From Sediminibacterium sp. (GTDB lineage Bacteria; Bacteroidota; Bacteroidia; Chitinophagales; Chitinophagaceae), in NCBI GenBank assembly GCA_030158535.1, contig JAOASV010000066.1:1-17071 (forward strand): 17,071 nucleotides of DNA. Reading direction: 5' to 3'. Shown here piece after piece: positions 14,923-17,071 of this stretch. A model generated the notes under the pieces. The model saw only the letters and a list, made by a program, of their open reading frames with translations, made no database searches and had not been told where the DNA came from. The stretch's first letter is position 1. Each line of letters opens with the position of its first letter. Position numbers and translations under genes: made by a program.

Positions 14923-14948
14923 AAAAAGGCCAATTTGGCCTTTTTTTT
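14923..14948 (+). terminator. Intrinsic terminator of rng
   Basis: AAAAAGGCCA (14923-14932) pairs perfectly with TGGCCTTTTT (14936-14945) around a 3-nt loop, and an unbroken run of eight T residues spans 14941-14948. It lies 88 nt after the rng stop. The A-run on the left means it might also work weakly in the other direction. Confidence 0.8.
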
Positions 14949-15084
14949 ATCCAAAAACGGGCAAAAAATACCCCAAAAACACCCTCCGTCAAACTGTCGG
15001 ACCGGACCTGGCCTAAATGTCAGGCTCAGGGTCTTATTACGAAGGAAATCGTAGATTAAATTTCCCGTAAATCTTAAAAAATAT

Positions 15085-15114
15085 TTTGCCATCTGCCCCA
15101 TTATTGTACCTTAG
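15085..15114 (+). promoter_or_regulatory. Candidate promoter of a very short transcript
   Basis: TTTG at 15085-15088 and TACCTTAG at 15107-15114 (one mismatch to TAnnTTTG) are separated by 18 nt. This is the only place in the window where both Bacteroidota promoter boxes occur at near-normal spacing. The predicted start, about 15119-15121, lies 25 nt before a terminator-like hairpin. Confidence 0.27.
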
Positions 15115-15143
15115 CAGTAGAATTTAATGGGTTAGTAAGTAAT

Positions 15144-15171
15144 AAGGGCCAGTAGCAATGCTGGCCCTTTT
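15144..15171 (+). terminator. Terminator-like hairpin upstream of radA
   Basis: AAGGGCCAG (15144-15152) and CTGGCCCTT (15161-15169) form a perfect 9-bp GC-rich stem with an 8-nt loop, followed by TTTT ending at 15171. No gene ends nearby on the + strand (rng already has its own terminator), so it either ends a short RNA or is a backup terminator. Confidence 0.55.
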
Positions 15172-15211
15172 ACATGCCTACTACCACTGCGTTTCAGCAG
15201 ATTTGCCTCCA

Positions 15212-15310
15212 TTTTTTTACACGCATTTTTACTCCTATTTACTTGTATTTGTCTCCTTTTTTTACAATACGAACATTGGTTAATTTTTCATTCACGGGAT
15301 TCTAATTTTT
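15212..15310 (+). repeat. Phased T-tracts upstream of radA
   Basis: T-tracts are centred near 15215, 15228, 15239, 15249, 15260, 15286 and 15308, at steps of about 13, 11, 10, 11, 26 and 22 nt. Several share the form T(3-7)AC, ending at 15220, 15232, 15242 and 15265. This pattern is typical of intrinsically curved DNA. It precedes the radA start. Confidence 0.38.
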
Positions 15311-15316
15311 CTGAAA

Positions 15317-15324
15317 TATCTTTA
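15317..15324 (+). promoter_or_regulatory. Near-consensus -7 element abutting the radA start
   Basis: TATCTTTA differs from TAnnTTTG at the last base and ends 4 nt before the radA ATG at 15329. No -33 element is seen at the normal distance. If used, the radA transcript would be almost leaderless. Confidence 0.25.
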
Positions 15325-15328
15325 TGCA

Positions 15329-16699
15329 ATGAGTAAAATAAAATCTGCTTTTTTCTGTAGCAATTGTGGTTATGAAAGTGCAAAATGGATTGGAAAATGT
15401 CCAAGTTGTGCGGAGTGGAATACTTTTTCGGAAGAAATTATTGATAAAGGAATTCAGAAGGATCAAAATTGGGATTCATACCACGAACAAAAGCGCAATT
15501 CAAAAATAATTGCACTCGATGAAGTAAAAACATCGGAAGAAAAAAGAATTATCTCCAAAGATCCAGAACTCAACCGCGTACTAGGTGGTGGTATCGTAAT
15601 GGGAAGCATTGTACTGGTTGCTGGAGAGCCCGGCATTGGAAAAAGTACTTTGTTTTTACAAAATGGGTTACAAGCCACCGATCAGGTTGTTTTATACATT
15701 AGTGGAGAAGAAAGCGAGCAGCAAATCAAAATGCGCGCAGATCGACTTAAAATTCCAAACAACAATTTTTACCTACTCACCGAAACCAATACTTCAACCA
15801 TTTTTGCAGAAATCAAGAAATTAAAACCAACACTTGTTATTGTTGATTCGATTCAAACATTGCAATCTAATTTGATTGATTCTGCAGCAGGTTCTGTTTC
15901 TCAAATTAGAGAATGCGCAGCAGAGTTTCAGAAGTTTGCAAAGCAAACAAACACTCCTGTATTTTTAATTGGCCATATCACCAAAGACGGCGCCATAGCG
16001 GGTCCTAAGGTATTAGAGCATATGGTAGATACCGTTTTACAATTTGAAGGAGACAGACATTATGCGTACCGAATTTTACGTACGTTAAAGAATAGATTTG
16101 GTAGTACTGCAGAGTTAGGCATTTATGAAATGACTGGCGAAGGCATGCGTGTTGTTTCCAATCCTTCCGAAATTTTAATTGCTCAAAGAGAAGATAGTTT
16201 AAGCGGTTCTGCCATCGCTGCAACGCTCGAAGGTGCCCGTCCATTATTATTAGAAGTACAGGCACTCGTTACACAAAGTGTGTACGGAACCCCACAAAGA
16301 ACGGTAACCGGATTTGACCTTCGAAGATTACAACTCTTACTAGCCGTTTTAGAAAAAAGAGGTGGCTTTCAATTTGGAATGAAAGATGTTTTTGTAAATA
16401 TTGCGGGCGGAATTAAAATAGAAGACCCATCCACCGATCTTGCCATCATTTGCGCCCTATTATCATCTTATGAAGACGTTCCACTACCGCATCAGATCTG
16501 TTTTGCTGGTGAAGTAGGATTAAATGGAGAAATTAGAGCCGTGAACCGAATTGAACAAAGAATTGCAGAAGCTGAGAAGCTAGGATTTGAAAAAATTATT
16601 GTGTCGAGCTACAATAAAAAGAGTTTCAATCCAAAAGCATACGGCATTCAAGTATTGGCATTAAGCAGAGTGGATGAAGTATATCAACAGCTATTTTAG
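15329..16699 (+). CDS. radA: DNA repair protein RadA/Sms
   Basis: RadA is a RecA-like ATPase and branch-migration helicase that extends D-loops in recombinational repair and, in transformable bacteria, chromosomal integration of incoming DNA. The 456-aa protein has all expected parts. The N-terminal zinc finger CSNCGYESAKWIGKCPSC uses C10, C13, C24 and C27. Walker A is GEPGIGKST (99-107) and Walker B is in TLVIVDS (168-174). The RadA-specific LKNRFGSTAELG is at 253-264 (KNRFG 254-258). The Lon-like C-terminal domain spans about 285-456 with FVNIAGGIKIEDPSTDLAI (355-373) and GEVGLNGEIRAV. ATG 15329 gives a complete zinc finger and a family-typical length. The gene appears monocistronic: a terminator-like hairpin precedes it by about 160 nt and another follows it directly. 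comEC and comF in the same window are its possible partners in transformation, by inference only. Confidence 0.97.
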   Translation: MSKIKSAFFCSNCGYESAKWIGKCPSCAEWNTFSEEIIDKGIQKDQNWDSYHEQKRNSKIIALDEVKTSEEKRIISKDPELNRVLGGGIVMGSIVLVAGEPGIGKSTLFLQNGLQATDQVVLYISGEESEQQIKMRADRLKIPNNNFYLLTETNTSTIFAEIKKLKPTLVIVDSIQTLQSNLIDSAAGSVSQIRECAAEFQKFAKQTNTPVFLIGHITKDGAIAGPKVLEHMVDTVLQFEGDRHYAYRILRTLKNRFGSTAELGIYEMTGEGMRVVSNPSEILIAQREDSLSGSAIAATLEGARPLLLEVQALVTQSVYGTPQRTVTGFDLRRLQLLLAVLEKRGGFQFGMKDVFVNIAGGIKIEDPSTDLAIICALLSSYEDVPLPHQICFAGEVGLNGEIRAVNRIEQRIAEAEKLGFEKIIVSSYNKKSFNPKAYGIQVLALSRVDEVYQQLF

Positions 16700-16706
16700 G
16701 AGCGAT

Positions 16707-16741
16707 AACCACGCATAAAAATATTTATGCGGTTAATTTTT
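16707..16741 (+). terminator. Probable intrinsic terminator of radA
   Basis: CGCATAAA (16712-16719) pairs with TTTATGCG (16724-16731) around a 4-nt loop. Three further pairs (AAC with GTT) are possible beyond a 2-nt bulge, and TTTTT follows at 16737-16741. It starts 8 nt after the radA stop. The stem is AT-rich, so it may be only moderately efficient. Confidence 0.52.
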
Positions 16742-16775
16742 ATAGCATCCAATTTATTGAGATTAAGTTGAGTAA

Positions 16776-17071
16776 ATGCAAACCACTTATTTACCCAAAC
16801 TTAGCAGTTGGATTGACCCTGTTTTTTGGCTCTATTTCCCTAAAAACTGCCCTGCCTGCGGCAGGCCACTTAGGCTCTTTGGGGCCAATATTTGTGGCCG
16901 GTGCAGCCAAAACCTACCCGAAACCCACTTTTTTGAGGCTCCAAACAACCCCATCGAAAAAATATTTTACGGCAGGCTCCCCATTAGCGCCGGGGCGGCA
17001 GCCTGGTATTTTCATAAAAACTCAGCCCTTCAGGCCCTACTTTTTCAGTTAAAGTATAAGTCCAACAAAGA
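16776..17071 (+). CDS. comF: ComF-family phosphoribosyltransferase-like protein, N-terminal part (runs off window)
   Basis: ATG 16776 opens a frame that stays open to the window end: 98 complete codons, beginning MQTTYLPKLSSWIDPVFWLY. The translation shows the N-terminal zinc-binding motif of ComF proteins: NCPACGRPL (about 24-32), then NICGRCSQNLP (38-48). The typical following segment is NPIEKIFYGRLPI and AAAWYFHKNSALQALLFQLKYKSNK. ComF proteins help single-stranded DNA handling during transformation in studied species, but homologues are widespread and often of unknown role. The PRPP-binding motif of the phosphoribosyltransferase domain would lie beyond the window. The gene starts 76 nt after radA, behind the probable radA terminator. 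An overlapping TTG-started frame at 16768-17052 is a shadow of this gene. Confidence 0.87.
   Translation, partial: MQTTYLPKLSSWIDPVFWLYFPKNCPACGRPLRLFGANICGRCSQNLPETHFFEAPNNPIEKIFYGRLPISAGAAAWYFHKNSALQALLFQLKYKSNK

Larger units (their letters stand above)
14836..15328. other. 493-nt non-coding stretch between rng and radA
   Basis: No protein gene is convincing here. It holds the rng terminator (14923-14948), a stretch of about 120 nt with no recognisable element (roughly 14950-15080), a short promoter-plus-hairpin cassette (15085-15171), and T-tract-rich DNA leading to radA (15205-15312). I found no tRNA-like fold or riboswitch signature by eye. Confidence 0.6.

Noticed and set aside
14832..15101. 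An 89-codon open frame on the - strand between rng and radA
   Set aside because: It runs through the rng terminator, shows no recognisable domain, has irregular composition, and overlaps a region with clear non-coding signals. Treated as chance.
16854..16866. GC-rich palindrome GCCTGC-G-GCAGGC
   Set aside because: It falls within comF codons for the zinc-binding CPACGRP region and is explained by coding sequence. A single copy with no repeat family is visible in the window.
16768..17052. A 94-codon TTG-started frame at the window end
   Set aside because: It is a shifted frame over the comF start. The comF frame from 16776 has the expected cysteine motifs and stays open to the window edge.
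1..17071. Mobile elements, CRISPR arrays, tRNA/rRNA genes or phage-defence clusters
   Set aside because: Looked for on both strands by eye: no transposase or integrase motifs, no regularly spaced direct repeats of CRISPR length, and no tRNA-like folds with CCA ends. All long frames are assigned to housekeeping families.

Overview
This window looks like an ordinary chromosomal stretch from a member of the Bacteroidota, most likely of the Chitinophagia/Chitinophagaceae type. That placement rests on the gliding-motility pair gldE-gldD, a Bacteroidota-type HU protein, a very basic 31-residue protein beside rng, several TAnnTTTG-like -7 elements, the near absence of Shine-Dalgarno sequences, and moderate-to-low GC. 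I see no transposase, integrase, CRISPR array, tRNA or rRNA. Genus-level identity is not established.

Layout. (1) Positions 1-710 carry the C-terminal part of umuC, cut by the window start. (2) Positions 807-2003 carry a stand-alone gene for only the second (carbamate-kinase-like) synthetase half of CarB. (3) comEC (about 2078-4120), purH (4104-5588, overlapping comEC by 17 nt) and a DMT/EamA permease (5601-6530) form a compact + strand block. (4) The - strand block, read from its 5' end, is mutY, gldE, gldD, a DUF3109 cysteine-rich protein, and lutB. Its last gene overlaps the permease 3' end tail to tail by 23 nt. (5) Divergent from mutY lies the + strand block HU, a membrane-anchored TPR protein, and a 31-aa basic protein that is a candidate bL38-type ribosomal protein. 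It ends at a strong terminator. (6) rng (RNase G), with its own terminator, is followed by a 493-nt non-coding stretch, then radA and its terminator. (7) The N-terminal part of a comF-type gene runs off the window end.

The functional themes are housekeeping: nucleotide biosynthesis (carB half, purH), DNA repair and tolerance (umuC, mutY, radA), DNA uptake (comEC, comF), gliding/envelope (gldD, gldE), nucleoid (HU), RNA processing and ribosome (rng, 31-aa protein), and lactate oxidation (lutB). The mutY/gldE/gldD block facing HU-rng resembles a conserved Bacteroidota neighbourhood, but no ssb lies between mutY and gldE.

I did not find a clearly new multi-gene system. The observations most worth a second look are the split CarB, the 31-aa basic protein, forced TTG/GTG start codons in three genes, promoter-like -7 elements almost abutting start codons, helically phased T-tract repeats upstream of HU and radA, and a short promoter-hairpin cassette between rng and radA. 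All family assignments were made by eye from translated motifs and remembered homologues; no search was run.
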